Source: Brevibacterium atlanticum (lineage in GTDB: Bacteria; Actinomycetota; Actinomycetes; Actinomycetales; Brevibacteriaceae). From it: a DNA stretch of 64,000 nucleotides. The notes below the pieces were generated by a model. It was not told the origin of the DNA. It made no database searches and saw nothing but the letters and a program-made list of their open reading frames with translations. The DNA lies in assembly GCF_011617245.1 (NCBI RefSeq), contig NZ_CP050152.1, positions 2,966,503 to 3,030,502 on the forward strand, given 5' to 3'. The translations under genes were made by a program, and so were the position numbers. Shown here one piece after another: positions 37,019-45,981 of the stretch. The stretch's first letter is position 1. Every line of letters begins with the position of its first letter.

Positions 37019-37067
37019 TCGTATTCCGAGCGTTCGCAACCGAGGACGCGACCGCCTCGGCGAGGGT

Positions 37068-37090
37068 GTGGAGATGGCGGGAATCGAACC
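37068..37090 (-). repeat. Duplicate of the tmRNA 3' end (T-arm and acceptor)
   Basis: These 23 bases are identical to 36543-36565, the last part of ssrA, in the same orientation, with weaker similarity for 8 more bases. The fragment lies between smpB and ssrA and lacks the rest of the gene, so it is a relic and not a second RNA. Confidence 0.85.
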
Positions 37091-37135
37091 TGCATCTGCA
37101 CGACCGCGTCCAGGACACGGCCGCCTCGGCGAGGC

Positions 37136-37606
37136 TCAGAGGAACTGCTTGGACTTCATCGCGCGCTCGGCCTCGCGCTTATCCTGCGCTTCGCGCAGAG
37201 CCTGTCGCTTGTCCCATTCGCGCTTACCCTTGGCCAAGGCGATCTCGACCTTGACCCGGGACCCGTCGAAGTAGAGTTCGAGCGGCACGAGTGTCCGGCC
37301 GGATTCCTTGACTTTCTGGGAGATCTTGAGGATCTCCTCGCGGTGAAGGAGCAGCTTGCGGCGCCTGCGCGCGGTGTGATTCGTCCAGGTCCCCTGCATG
37401 TATTCGGGGATGTAGACGCCTTCGAGCCACGCTTCGTTCTGGAAGATCAGCGCGAATCCGTCGGTGAGCGAGGCACGGCCTTCGCGCAGCGACTTCACCT
37501 CGGTGCCGGTGAGTACGAGACCGGCCTCCCACGTGTCTTCGATGTGATAGTCGTGGCGAGCCTTGCGGTTCCTCGCAATGACTTTCTTGCCTGTGTCCTT
37601 CGGCAT
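37136..37606 (-). CDS. smpB: SsrA-binding protein
   Basis: The 156-residue protein binds tmRNA and delivers it to stalled ribosomes. Family motifs are visible: [32 protein letters not shown], the core [21 protein letters not shown] and the C-terminal basic helix [23 protein letters not shown] lies 6 bases before ATG 37606. It has its own promoter and is followed by a tmRNA fragment and tmRNA itself. Confidence 0.97.
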   Translation of the reverse strand: MPKDTGKKVIARNRKARHDYHIEDTWEAGLVLTGTEVKSLREGRASLTDGFALIFQNEAWLEGVYIPEYMQGTWTNHTARRRRKLLLHREEILKISQKVKESGRTLVPLELYFDGSRVKVEIALAKGKREWDKRQALREAQDKREAERAMKSKQFL

Positions 37607-37664
37607 GACCGGCCTCCTCTCTGCTTCTGATCGCTGGCGTACGCGTTCGCACGCACAGCCGTCT

Positions 37665-37693
37665 ATTCTAGCCCATCCCGGACAGGGTCCCAA
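37665..37693 (-). promoter_or_regulatory. smpB promoter
   Basis: TTGGGA and TAGAAT on the minus strand with a 17-base spacer, about 60 bases before the smpB ATG. Confidence 0.6.
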
Positions 37694-37766
37694 CGTTACG
37701 GACGACGACCCGAGCAGGCACAACGGCACCGCCGCCGCCCCTATTCCCAAAACCCTCCATTTGCTA

Positions 37767-37816
37767 CCTGACGGCGGCCCAGCAACCTCGCGCGAGGTTG
37801 CTGGGCCGCCGTCAGG
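37767..37816. repeat. Palindromic repeat, copy 2, cut by the IS110 element
   Basis: Two 25-base arms (cctgacggcggcccagcaac..) meet at the same ctcgc/gcgag centre as the other copies. The left arm continues as ctacctg. The right side ends abruptly at gtcagg, and the expected tagtaatt reappears at 39202 beyond the insertion sequence. Confidence 0.9.
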
Positions 37817-37831
37817 ATCCTTCTATGCTTG

Positions 37832-38899
37832 TCAAGCGGCCTGCCCAACCACGCTCGTCGCCTCGAGAAGCCGATAAACTCTCCGGGCCACAAACCGCTT
37901 GATACACCGGATAGCCTCCTTCTTCGACTTCCCTTCCCCAAGTCGTTTAGCCATGTACGCTCGGGTCTCCTCATCGAAGGACAGCTTCGTGATGGCCACC
38001 ATGTACAACGCGGAGTTCAACCGGCGGTCCCCGCTGCGGTTGAGTCGGAATCTCACCACATTGCCCGACGATGCTGGGATCGGATTCACCCCCGCCAGCT
38101 TCGCGAACGCAGCCTCGGAATGCACCCGTCCTGGTTGAGACCACGCCAGATAGAACACGGCGGCAGTGATCGGTCCGATCCCCGGCTGGGCCAGCAGCAC
38201 AGCGGCAGGACTGTCCTTCACCAGAGCCAGAATCCGTGTGGCGTAATCCTTGATGTCGGCATCGAGTTCGATGACGCGTTTGGCTAACCGGATCGCTTCC
38301 CGACGTGCTTCACAACGGGCCACAGGCTCGTTCCGGCCCCGCCATTTCGACACCGTGCGGATCTTGGCGACTGACAGTTTCCGTCGGGCATCGATACCGA
38401 GATCGTTCGCCCGCAACAACGCGGTCAGCGCGTTGATGGTGCGGGTCTTCTCCCGCGTCATGGACTCGCGGGCACCCACGAGGATCCGCAGTCCCTGACG
38501 CGGCCCATCGGCCTGTCTGGGCACGCGCAGCCGCGACTGCTCCAAGGGCAGGACGGTGGTCGCGATTCTGCGGGCGTCGATCTGGTCATCCTTACCCGTG
38601 CTGTGACGGTCGCGGGCACTCATGCTCGCGGCCTCGGCGACCGTATACCCAGCCTCAGCGACGTTCTCGGCCAGGATCGCTCCGTAGGTGCCGATGCCTT
38701 CGATCACCCACAGGGTGTCCAGGTGCCCGCCGGTGCGACGCCCGACCCAGTCCAACGCGCGTGCCAGGCCAGTATTCGTGGTCGGGAATTCGCGGGTATC
38801 GAGGTGCTCACCGCGGTTGGTGAGTATGGCGTAGACGTGGTTCTTCGCGTGTGTGTCGACGCCGACGACAAACGCGTACAAGTGCGAGATGATAGTCAT
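37832..38899 (-). CDS. IS110-family recombinase (DEDD transposase)
   Basis: The 355-residue recombinase has an N-terminal RuvC-like DEDD domain with acidic residues in VVGVDTHAKNH (D15), WVIEGIGTYG (E67) and KDDQIDARRIA (around 105-108). A coiled region follows, then the C-terminal Tnp domain LAQPGIGPITAAVFY with the catalytic serine region NPIPASSGNVVRF. These enzymes act with a bridge RNA from their own element. The gene is full length and appears intact. Confidence 0.95.
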   Translation of the reverse strand: MTIISHLYAFVVGVDTHAKNHVYAILTNRGEHLDTREFPTTNTGLARALDWVGRRTGGHLDTLWVIEGIGTYGAILAENVAEAGYTVAEAASMSARDRHSTGKDDQIDARRIATTVLPLEQSRLRVPRQADGPRQGLRILVGARESMTREKTRTINALTALLRANDLGIDARRKLSVAKIRTVSKWRGRNEPVARCEARREAIRLAKRVIELDADIKDYATRILALVKDSPAAVLLAQPGIGPITAAVFYLAWSQPGRVHSEAAFAKLAGVNPIPASSGNVVRFRLNRSGDRRLNSALYMVAITKLSFDEETRAYMAKRLGEGKSKKEAIRCIKRFVARRVYRLLEATSVVGQAA

Positions 38900-38984
38900 G
38901 ACGGTTCGTGATTCTCCCGTGTTAGAGCGGATGATGTCCGACCGTCGAACGGTCGGCTCCGGTCCGGGAGATAGTCACGTCGGA

Positions 38985-39190
38985 ACACTACTGTGATGAG
39001 TCACGTTCGGTCAGGAACGGACAACCTTCTGATCAAGTTACCGATGTGGGCCGAGCCGGGGCCGACCGCCCACCGATCATCAGACAGATCCTGACGATGA
39101 CATCGTCTGAGTCAGCAGTAATTCGAGTCATGATGATCGATGGGACGGTCAGTTCCTACTCTGCCAGCCAGTCCCAGACCAGCCACTATC
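38985..39190 (-). ncRNA. Putative IS110 bridge RNA
   Basis: On the minus strand a 9-bp stem (39131-39139 with 39074-39082) encloses an internal loop. Its 5' side has aattact (39117-39123), identical to the left target. Its 3' side has cgtcagg (39090-39096), complementary to the right target cctgacg. Downstream a second loop has agaagg (39025-39030), equal to the right end of the IS, and tcacag (38991-38996), complementary to its left end ctgtga. A cgttc/gaacg tip hairpin lies between them. This is the target-loop then donor-loop order of IS110 bridge RNAs. Ends are approximate. Confidence 0.72.
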
Positions 39191-39213
39191 AATCCTCACA
39201 GTAGTAATTGGGG

Positions 39214-40443
39214 TCAGGAGATGTAGGGCATGGGGTTGACGTAACCACCGTTCTTCATGATCTCGAAGTGCAGGTGGCAACCGGTCGAAGCGCCCGTCGT
39301 TCCCGAGATCGAGATGACGTCGCCCTTCTTGACCTTCTGGCCGGCGTGGACCTTGACCTTCGTGTTGTGGTTGTAGGTCGACGCGATCGAGTCGCCCTTG
39401 ATCTTGCCGTGGGAGACGACCACCCGGTTTCCGTAGCCGCCGGTCCAACCCGCCCCGACGACGACCCCGTCGCCGGCCGCGTGGATCGGAGTGCCGCAGG
39501 GAACACCGAAGTCCGTTCCAGAATGCAGCTTCTTCGCCCCCGTGATCGGGTGGATCCGATAGCCGAACGGCGAGGTGATCGGGTACCCCTTGGCCGGGTT
39601 GGCCAACACACCGTCGCCGAAGGTGAAGTTGCCCTTCTTCTCCTGCTCCTTCTCCCATTCGCGGACCTTCTTCGCCAGACGGTCCTGCTCGGCCTTCTCA
39701 TCGGCGAGCTGCTTCTCAGTCGTGGCCTTGTTATCGGAGATCGTCTTCTCCGCATCGTCCTTCGCCGAGATCAGATCGTTGAGGCTGTCTGCCTTCTTCT
39801 TCGCATCGACCTGCGCGGCCTCCTTGGCCACGACCGCCTCGGCGGCTTCGTCCTTGAGGTCGGAGATCTTCTCGGTCACGCCCGACAGGCGCTCCTCGTT
39901 GTTCTTGTTCAGCGCGCGCTGCTCCGAGAGCTTGTCAATGGTGCGCTGCTGGCTGCGTACGGCCGAATCCACTCGACCGATCCCGCCGTCGGCACTCGTA
40001 CCGTCGGCCATCTGCAGAAGCATCGCCAGATCGGAGGTGATGCCCGAGTTCTGGTAGGCCTGACGACCGATCCGCGCGGCCGAGGTCTTGTGCTTGTCGA
40101 TCTCCTCGGTACCCGACTTGATCGACGACTTGAGGTCCTTCTGCGCGTTCTCGGCCGAAGTCAGCCGCGCAGCCATGTCCTGATCCTTCTCGATCGCCTC
40201 GGCCAGCGCATCGTCGGCTGCCTTCGATTCCGCCTCGGCGTCGGGCAGCTTCTCCTGCGCCTCGTCGCGTTCGGCGATGACGCGCGCGAGATCCTCGTCG
40301 AGTCCCTCGAATTCCTGCTGTAGCTCCTTGACGCGGTCATCGACCTTGCTCTTGTCGTCTCTGGGATCGGCCACCGCCGAGGCGGTCGGCAGAACCAGCG
40401 CGAGTACAGCTGCGGTGACGGCGAGTCCGAGCCTGTGCTTCAT
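39214..40443 (-). CDS. M23 family peptidoglycan endopeptidase with coiled coil (EnvC/RipC-like)
   Basis: The 409-residue exported protein has a signal peptide (residues 1-25, ending ASAVADP), a long coiled coil (about 30-270) and a C-terminal LytM/M23 domain. Zinc ligands are HSGTDFG and HLHFE. Coiled-coil M23 proteins next to ftsEX are activated by that ABC complex during cell separation. The gene follows ftsX by one base. Downstream the IS110 element has inserted 4 bases past the stop, displacing the palindromic repeat that probably ended this operon. Confidence 0.92.
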   Translation of the reverse strand: MKHRLGLAVTAAVLALVLPTASAVADPRDDKSKVDDRVKELQQEFEGLDEDLARVIAERDEAQEKLPDAEAESKAADDALAEAIEKDQDMAARLTSAENAQKDLKSSIKSGTEEIDKHKTSAARIGRQAYQNSGITSDLAMLLQMADGTSADGGIGRVDSAVRSQQRTIDKLSEQRALNKNNEERLSGVTEKISDLKDEAAEAVVAKEAAQVDAKKKADSLNDLISAKDDAEKTISDNKATTEKQLADEKAEQDRLAKKVREWEKEQEKKGNFTFGDGVLANPAKGYPITSPFGYRIHPITGAKKLHSGTDFGVPCGTPIHAAGDGVVVGAGWTGGYGNRVVVSHGKIKGDSIASTYNHNTKVKVHAGQKVKKGDVISISGTTGASTGCHLHFEIMKNGGYVNPMPYIS

Positions 40444-40444
40444 C

Positions 40445-41359
40445 TCAGACCTTCGTGTACTTGTTGAGGGTGATCAGCGAGGAGGCTCCGGCCATGATCA
40501 CACCGATGACGACGAGCACGGGGGCGATGAGGAGGACGTCCCAGCCGGAGATGAGGCTGAACCCGGTCGCCTGACCCTGCAGCCAGCCGCTGATGCCGTA
40601 GTGCACGAGCAGGCCCAGGACACCGGCGGACAGGGTCGCGCCGACGGCCGAGGCGATGACGCCTTCGAGCAGGAACGGCATCTGGATGAAGGTGTTCGAG
40701 GCACCGACGAGCCGCATGATGCCGGTCTCCCGGCGTCGGGAGAACGCGGAGAGTCGGATAGTGGTGGCGATGAGCAGCATCGCACACACGAGCATGATCC
40801 CGGCGATGGCGATCGCCACGATGGTCGCGACGTTGAGCACCCCGAACAGCCGGTCGAGCAACTGGTTCTGGTCGACGACCTCTTCGACTCCCGGCGTCGA
40901 GGAGAACGTCTCCTTGATGATGTCGTACTTCTCGGCGTCCTTGAGTTTGACCCGGAAGGACTCGTTCATGTCGTCTTTGGGCACAGTGCCTTCGAGGCTG
41001 GTGCCTTTGAACTGGTCTTGGAAGTGCTCGTAGGCCTCGGACTTGTCCTCGAAGTAGACCTTGTCGACGTAGGGGGCGAGTTCGGAGCTCTCGAGGTCGG
41101 CTTTGATCTGCTCCTTCTGATCGCCGGTGACCTCACCGTCGACGCAGTTCGTCGCCTCCGAATCGGACGGGCAGAGGAACACGGAGACCTGCACTCGGTC
41201 GTACCAGAAGTCCTTCATCTGCCCGACCTGCATCTGCAGCAGGATCGCCGCGCCGACGAACAGCAGGGACACGAAGGTCACGAGCACGACGGAGAGGACC
41301 ATGGAGAAGTTCTTCCGCAGGCCGGAGACGACCTCGGAGAGGATGAAACCGGCCCTCAT
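40445..41359 (-). CDS. ftsX: Cell division protein FtsX
   Basis: The 304-residue permease-like protein has four helices: one near the N-terminus ([23 protein letters not shown]), then a large extracytoplasmic loop (about 50-190), and three C-terminal helices. The loop contacts the peptidoglycan hydrolase. [22 protein letters not shown] N-terminus and [18 protein letters not shown] are typical. It overlaps ftsE by four bases and precedes the M23 hydrolase. Confidence 0.95.
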   Translation of the reverse strand: MRAGFILSEVVSGLRKNFSMVLSVVLVTFVSLLFVGAAILLQMQVGQMKDFWYDRVQVSVFLCPSDSEATNCVDGEVTGDQKEQIKADLESSELAPYVDKVYFEDKSEAYEHFQDQFKGTSLEGTVPKDDMNESFRVKLKDAEKYDIIKETFSSTPGVEEVVDQNQLLDRLFGVLNVATIVAIAIAGIMLVCAMLLIATTIRLSAFSRRRETGIMRLVGASNTFIQMPFLLEGVIASAVGATLSAGVLGLLVHYGISGWLQGQATGFSLISGWDVLLIAPVLVVIGVIMAGASSLITLNKYTKV

Positions 41360-42057
41360 GAGGCCACTCCGTAGGTGCCTTCTTCGACGTCGCGGACGAT
41401 CTCGCCCTCGCGAAGCTCGATGACACGCCGGCGCATCCGATTGACGATCTCACCGTCGTGGGTGGCCATGAGCACCGTCGTGCCATTGCGGTTGATCTTC
41501 TCCAGCACGCTCATGATGTCAGCACTCGTCGTCGGGTCGAGGTTGCCCGTGGGCTCATCGGCGAGCAGGATACCTGGCTTGTTGACCACGGCACGGGCGA
41601 TGGCCACGCGCTGCTGCTCACCGCCGGAGAGTTCGCTGGGATAGCGCTTCTCCTTTCCATCCAGGCCCACGGTCTCGAGGACGTCGGGGACGAGGGTCGA
41701 CATGGCCGCGCGAGACTTCCCGATCACCTGCAGCGCGAAGGCCACATTGGCGAAGACGGTCTTGTTCGGCAGCAGGCGGAAGTCCTGGAACACGGTTCCG
41801 ATCCCCCGCCGCAGGTAGGGCACCTTCCAGCTGGGCATCTTCACCACGGATTTGCCGGCGATGTGGATCCGCCCGGACGTCGGGACCTCTTCGCGGAGGA
41901 TGAGGCGGATGACCGTGGACTTTCCCGAACCGGAGGCGCCGACGAGAAACACGAATTCACCGCGATCGGCCTCGAACGAGATGTCATCGAGTGCCTTACG
42001 TGAACGCGTGTCGTAGGACTTCGAAACGGAGTCGAATCTGATCAAGTCGGTCTTCAA
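41356..42057 (-). CDS. ftsE: Cell division ATP-binding protein FtsE
   Basis: The 233-residue ABC ATPase has Walker [11 protein letters not shown]-loop VFQDFRLL, signature [14 protein letters not shown] and Walker [14 protein letters not shown]. It drives FtsX-dependent activation of the M23 hydrolase. The start is uncertain. TTG at 42057 gives MKTDLIRF; a TTG at 42045 gives [11 protein letters not shown], closer to the usual FtsE N-terminus. Neither has a strong ribosome-binding site. Confidence 0.94.
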   Translation of the reverse strand: MKTDLIRFDSVSKSYDTRSRKALDDISFEADRGEFVFLVGASGSGKSTVIRLILREEVPTSGRIHIAGKSVVKMPSWKVPYLRRGIGTVFQDFRLLPNKTVFANVAFALQVIGKSRAAMSTLVPDVLETVGLDGKEKRYPSELSGGEQQRVAIARAVVNKPGILLADEPTGNLDPTTSADIMSVLEKINRNGTTVLMATHDGEIVNRMRRRVIELREGEIVRDVEEGTYGVAS

Positions 42058-42204
42058 TCATGTCGCGGGTGGCTCGGCCGCTTCCACTGTACGTAACAGT
42101 TCCGTGATGTCCCGGGAGGCGAGCGGGCGTGTGTTGCGATCTGATGAAGTTCACAGTCGGGCGTTGATGACTTCGGCGACGCCCTCACCGAGGTGGCGCG
42201 GGTC

Positions 42205-43329
42205 TCAGGCCTCGGCCTCCTCGGCGATCTCCTGTTCCTTGCGCCAGCGGATGCCGGCCTCGATGAGTCCGTCGAGGTCGCCATCGAAGACAGCGGAGGG
42301 GTTGTTGACCTCGTAGCCGGTGCGCAGGTCCTTGACCATCTGGTACGGGTGCGTGACGTACGAGCGCATCTGGTCGCCCCAGCTGGCTTTGATATCGCCG
42401 GCCAGTTCCTTCTTCTGCGCTGCTTCTTCCTGACGCTTGCGCTCAAGCAGTCGTGACTGGAGGACGCGCATCGCGGCCTCACGGTTCTGAATCTGCGACT
42501 TCTCGTTCTGCATGCTCACGACCACCCCGGTGGGGATGTGCGTGATGCGCACAGCCGAGTCCGTCGTATTCACCGACTGCCCGCCGGGCCCCGAGGACCG
42601 GTAGACGTCGATGCGCAGGTCGTTCTCGTCGACCTCGATGTGGTCGGTCGACTCGATGAGCGGGACCACCTCGACGGCGGCGAAGGAGGTCTGACGGCGG
42701 CCCTGGTTGTCAAACGGGCTGATGCGCACGAGGCGGTGGGTGCCGGCCTCGACGGACAGCGTGCCGTAGGCGTAGGGGGCGTTGATCTGGATCGTCGCAG
42801 ACTTCACTCCGGCACCCTCGGCGTAGGAGGTGTCGAGTTCCTGGACACCGTAACCGCGGTTCTCCGCCCAGCGGATGTACATGCGGGTGAGCATCTGCGC
42901 CCAGTCGGTCGCATCGTCGCCGCCGGCTCCGGAGCGCACAGTGACGACGGCTGAGCGCTCATCGTATTCGTGGTTGAGCAGGGTCGAGATCTCGAGCTCG
43001 GCCAGCTGATCGCGCAGCTTCCTGATGTCCCGATCAGCCTCTTCGAGCGAATCGGCGTCACCCTCATCCTGCGACATCTCGACGAGGAGTTCGGCATCGT
43101 CGATCCGCTGCCCGAACTTCTCGAGCTTCTCCAGAGTCCCCTGCTTATGTGAGAGCTTCGCCGAGGTCTTCTGCGCCGAATCCGGGTCGTCCCAGAAGGT
43201 CGGCGACGACGCCTCCTCTGTGAGCTCAGCGACCTCGTCGCGCAGATTGTCCAGGTCGGACACGTCGAGAATCGCCTTGTACGTCTGACGGAGGTTGGCG
43301 ATTTCGGAAGAGTAATCAGTGGAGGCCAT
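42205..43329 (-). CDS. prfB: Peptide chain release factor 2
   Basis: The 374-residue factor reads UGA and UAA stop codons. The catalytic GGQ is in [19 protein letters not shown], and the stop-recognition SPF is in [12 protein letters not shown]. The frame is continuous from ATG 43329, so there is no programmed frameshift at codon 26, as normal for actinobacteria. The 147 bases to ftsE hold no feature I can support. Confidence 0.96.
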   Translation of the reverse strand: MASTDYSSEIANLRQTYKAILDVSDLDNLRDEVAELTEEASSPTFWDDPDSAQKTSAKLSHKQGTLEKLEKFGQRIDDAELLVEMSQDEGDADSLEEADRDIRKLRDQLAELEISTLLNHEYDERSAVVTVRSGAGGDDATDWAQMLTRMYIRWAENRGYGVQELDTSYAEGAGVKSATIQINAPYAYGTLSVEAGTHRLVRISPFDNQGRRQTSFAAVEVVPLIESTDHIEVDENDLRIDVYRSSGPGGQSVNTTDSAVRITHIPTGVVVSMQNEKSQIQNREAAMRVLQSRLLERKRQEEAAQKKELAGDIKASWGDQMRSYVTHPYQMVKDLRTGYEVNNPSAVFDGDLDGLIEAGIRWRKEQEIAEEAEA

Positions 43330-43819
43330 AATGCCTCGATTCTAGTGCATGCCCTCCCCCGGGCAGGAAACGGCGGATGCACGCCCGACGTCGACGAACA
43401 CCGGAACCCCCGCACAGCCCCGCAGTCGGGCGCCGGCCTGCCGACACAAACCGCCGCACGGGGCGAGAACCACAAGCGCCGCCGGCGGGAGATCTCATTC
43501 ATCCCGCCGGCGGCGCGGCTCGAGTCGCTTCATCGCGAGAACTGGTGAGGAAAATGTATACCGGAGCGCGCGCCCGCGCAACAGGACCGCCCGCCCCACA
43601 GACAGCCTCTGGCCAGCACGGCACTCGCGCACCGATCACACCCTGCCCTCCGCTCTCACTCACACGCAAAGACGCATTCTGTAACTACATCTCTGTCATT
43701 AGATAAGCGTCAAGAAAGTTATCCACAGATTCACCGAAACTCTGGATTCTTCTTTCGACTACAGATAGGTTAAACAGCAAATCTCGCTGTCATTTGAATG
43801 ATCTGGGCAAGGGTTCACT
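43330..43819. other. Divergent region between prfB and the tad locus
   Basis: The region has two parts: a GC-rich one near prfB with a perfect 15-bp hairpin (43476-43490 with 43502-43516, 11-base loop), and an AT-rich one from about 43675 to 43800. The latter contains a consensus DnaA box TTATCCACA (43719-43727) and two copies of ctgtcatt about 96 bases apart. No gene is visible. It should contain both promoters. Confidence 0.6.
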
Positions 43820-45043
43820 GTGGAAGCCACCGAAGTCATCACCAGCGAGGTCCACAAACGGATCAGGGATCTCGATGTGGACCCGCGCGCTGATGTTCAG
43901 CGCTCCCGCGAGCTCATCCGCACCGTCATCGCCGAATACGACGAACGCAGCCTCGTCGCCGATCTTCCCCTTCTCGAGGACAAGGAAGAGACCTTCCGGC
44001 ATATCGACAATCAGCTCTCCGGCTTCGGCGCCCTGCAGGACTATTTCGACGACCCGCACGTTGAGGAGATCTGGATCAACAGCCCCAGCGAGGTCTTCAT
44101 CGCCGTCGACGGCGTCCATCAGCTGACGACGACGAAGCTGAGCGCTGGAGAACTCGACGACCTCATCGAGCGGATGCTGCGCACCTCGGGTCGTCGCGTC
44201 GACCTGTCTCAGCCCTTCGTCGACGCGATCCTTCCCGACGGCTCCCGCCTGCATGTGGTGCTGCCCGACATCACGCGCAGCCACCCTGCTGTGAATATCC
44301 GCAAGTTCATCTCCCGGCCGCGCAATCTCGGAAATCTCGTCTCGAACGGCTCACTCACCCAGAGCGCCGCCGCATTCCTCGACGCGTCTGTGGCCTGTGG
44401 AGCGAACATCCTCGTCTCCGGGGCGACGCAGGCCGGTAAGACGACCATGCTCAATGCGCTGGCCGGGTCGATCCCGGCCCGCGAGCGCACGATCTCCTGC
44501 GAAGAGGTCTTCGAACTCAACCTGCCCAGTCGCGACTGGGTACCGATGCAGTGCCGCCAGCCCTCCCTCGAAGGCACCGGCGAGGTCACCCTGCGTGCCC
44601 TGGTCAAAGAGGCTCTGCGCATGCGTCCCACCCGCATCATCGTCGGCGAGGTCAGGGAAGCCGAAAGCCTCGACATGCTCATCGCATTGAATTCAGGCTT
44701 GGCCGGGATGTCGACGCTGCACGCGAACTCCGCTCGGGCCGCGATCACGAAGATCTGCACTCTGCCCCTGCTGGCCGGGGCGAACATCTCCTCGGCCTTC
44801 GTCGTCCCCACCGTCGCCGTCAGCCTCGACGTCGTCGTCCACTTGCGACGAGACCCGACGGGTGTGCGCCGAGTCGACGAGATCTGCGCCGTGCCCGGCG
44901 GCGTCGAAGGCGACGTCGTCGAACTCGATACGATCTTCCACTCCCCACGCGGACAGCTCGTCCGCGGTCAGGGGTTCGGCCACCTCGGCGAACGGTTCGC
45001 GGCCATCGGCCGGGATCTGCACGCCATTCTGGAGGCGGCGTGA
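43820..45043 (+). CDS. cpaF: CpaF/TadA-family secretion ATPase
   Basis: The 407-residue ATPase powers assembly of tight-adherence (Flp-type) pili. Walker A is SGATQAGKTTML near residue 200, the Asp box is RTISCEEVFEL, Walker B lies in RPTRIIVGEVREAES, and the His box is GMSTLHANS. The GTG start at 43820 has CAAGGG 6 bases upstream. It overlaps the next gene as GTGA. Confidence 0.93.
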   Translation: MEATEVITSEVHKRIRDLDVDPRADVQRSRELIRTVIAEYDERSLVADLPLLEDKEETFRHIDNQLSGFGALQDYFDDPHVEEIWINSPSEVFIAVDGVHQLTTTKLSAGELDDLIERMLRTSGRRVDLSQPFVDAILPDGSRLHVVLPDITRSHPAVNIRKFISRPRNLGNLVSNGSLTQSAAAFLDASVACGANILVSGATQAGKTTMLNALAGSIPARERTISCEEVFELNLPSRDWVPMQCRQPSLEGTGEVTLRALVKEALRMRPTRIIVGEVREAESLDMLIALNSGLAGMSTLHANSARAAITKICTLPLLAGANISSAFVVPTVAVSLDVVVHLRRDPTGVRRVDEICAVPGGVEGDVVELDTIFHSPRGQLVRGQGFGHLGERFAAIGRDLHAILEAA

Positions 45044-45981
45044 GCTATTCGCAGTACGCACTGCTCATCGGTGCCGGCCTCGGTGTCGGGCTTCTGCTGA
45101 TCTGGATGTCGCTGTGGCAGCGACCGGCCGGGGCGAGGACGCAGCGGCGGTGGGTGCGCGAACTCGATGACATGCTCACCGGGGCCGGGTTTCCTCGCCT
45201 GCGACCGGTGCACCTGCTGCTCATCTCGATCGCCGTCTTCTGCGTCGTCGCCGTCGTCGCCACCGTGCTCACCGGGTCGTGGGCGATCGCCCTGTGCTTC
45301 GGCCTCTTCGCCTCATGGCTGCCGCATCGGCTGCTGCAGCACCGTGCCCGAGGTCGTGAAGTGATGCGGCGCGAGCTGTGGCCGGAGACCCTCGACCACC
45401 TCAACTCCGGAGTCCGGGCGGGACTGTCTCTGCCCGAGGCCCTGAGCTCACTGGCCCATCGCGGACCGGAGCCGCTGCGTCCCCTGTTCGAGGTCTTCGC
45501 CGAGGAGTATCGTGCCAGCGGATCGTTCGCCCTCGCCCTCGAACGGTTTCGGCAGGTCAGCGCCGACCCCGTCGCCGACCGCATCGTCGCGGCGCTCAGC
45601 GTCACCCGACAGGTCGGCGGCAGCGATCTGGGCACGATGCTGCGTGCCCTGGCGCAGTTCGTGCGCGATGACGCTCGGACCCGCAACGAACTCTCCGCCC
45701 GGCAGCAGTGGACCGTCAACGGAGCCCGACTGGCGGTGGCCGCACCATGGGTGGTGCTCGCGCTGCTGTCCACCCGGCCGGAGACCGCCACAGCCTACAA
45801 TTCGCAGACTGGTCTCATCCTGTTGGCCGCGGGTTTCGTCGTCTCACTGCTGGCCTACCAGGCGATGAAGCGCATCGGCAGACTCCCGAGCGAACCCCGG
45901 GTCATCGAAGGCTCCTCACTCAGCGCGGCACACCGCCGCTTCATCGGCGCCGCAGACGAAACCGGCGGGCAGACGGTATGA
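45040..45981 (+). CDS. tadB: TadB-like type II secretion F-domain protein
   Basis: The 313-residue inner-membrane platform protein has an N-terminal helix pair and a T2SSF domain (WPETLDHLNSGVRAGLSLPEALSSLAHRGPE, where RAGLSLPEAL is typical), followed by two C-terminal helices. GGAGG precedes the GTG start, which overlaps the ATPase stop. It forms the membrane core of the pilus machine together with the next gene product. Confidence 0.9.
   Translation: MSYSQYALLIGAGLGVGLLLIWMSLWQRPAGARTQRRWVRELDDMLTGAGFPRLRPVHLLLISIAVFCVVAVVATVLTGSWAIALCFGLFASWLPHRLLQHRARGREVMRRELWPETLDHLNSGVRAGLSLPEALSSLAHRGPEPLRPLFEVFAEEYRASGSFALALERFRQVSADPVADRIVAALSVTRQVGGSDLGTMLRALAQFVRDDARTRNELSARQQWTVNGARLAVAAPWVVLALLSTRPETATAYNSQTGLILLAAGFVVSLLAYQAMKRIGRLPSEPRVIEGSSLSAAHRRFIGAADETGGQTV

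Larger units (their letters stand above)
37817..39201 (-). mobile_element. IS110-family insertion sequence in a palindromic repeat
   Basis: The 1385-base element has no target duplication and no terminal inverted repeats, as expected for IS110. On the minus strand the order is flank aattacta, left end ctgtgagg, about 300 untranslated bases, recombinase gene, then 15 bases to the right end agaaggat and flank cctgacgg. Joining the flanks restores aattacta-cctgacgg, identical to repeat copy 3. The long 5' untranslated part and short 3' part place it in the IS110 rather than the IS1111 subgroup. Confidence 0.85.

Noticed and set aside
37068..37140. Possible extra tRNA after smpB, suggested by a T-arm-like segment
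   Set aside because: Only the T-arm and 3' acceptor half are present, identical to ssrA. No anticodon arm or matching 5' acceptor strand can be found.
43250..43329. Programmed +1 frameshift in prfB
   Set aside because: The frame is uninterrupted from the ATG to the GGQ domain and has no early in-frame TGA.
43719..43727. TTATCCACA as part of a replication origin
   Set aside because: A single box beside prfB and tad genes, with no dnaA, dnaN or box cluster nearby, does not make an origin.
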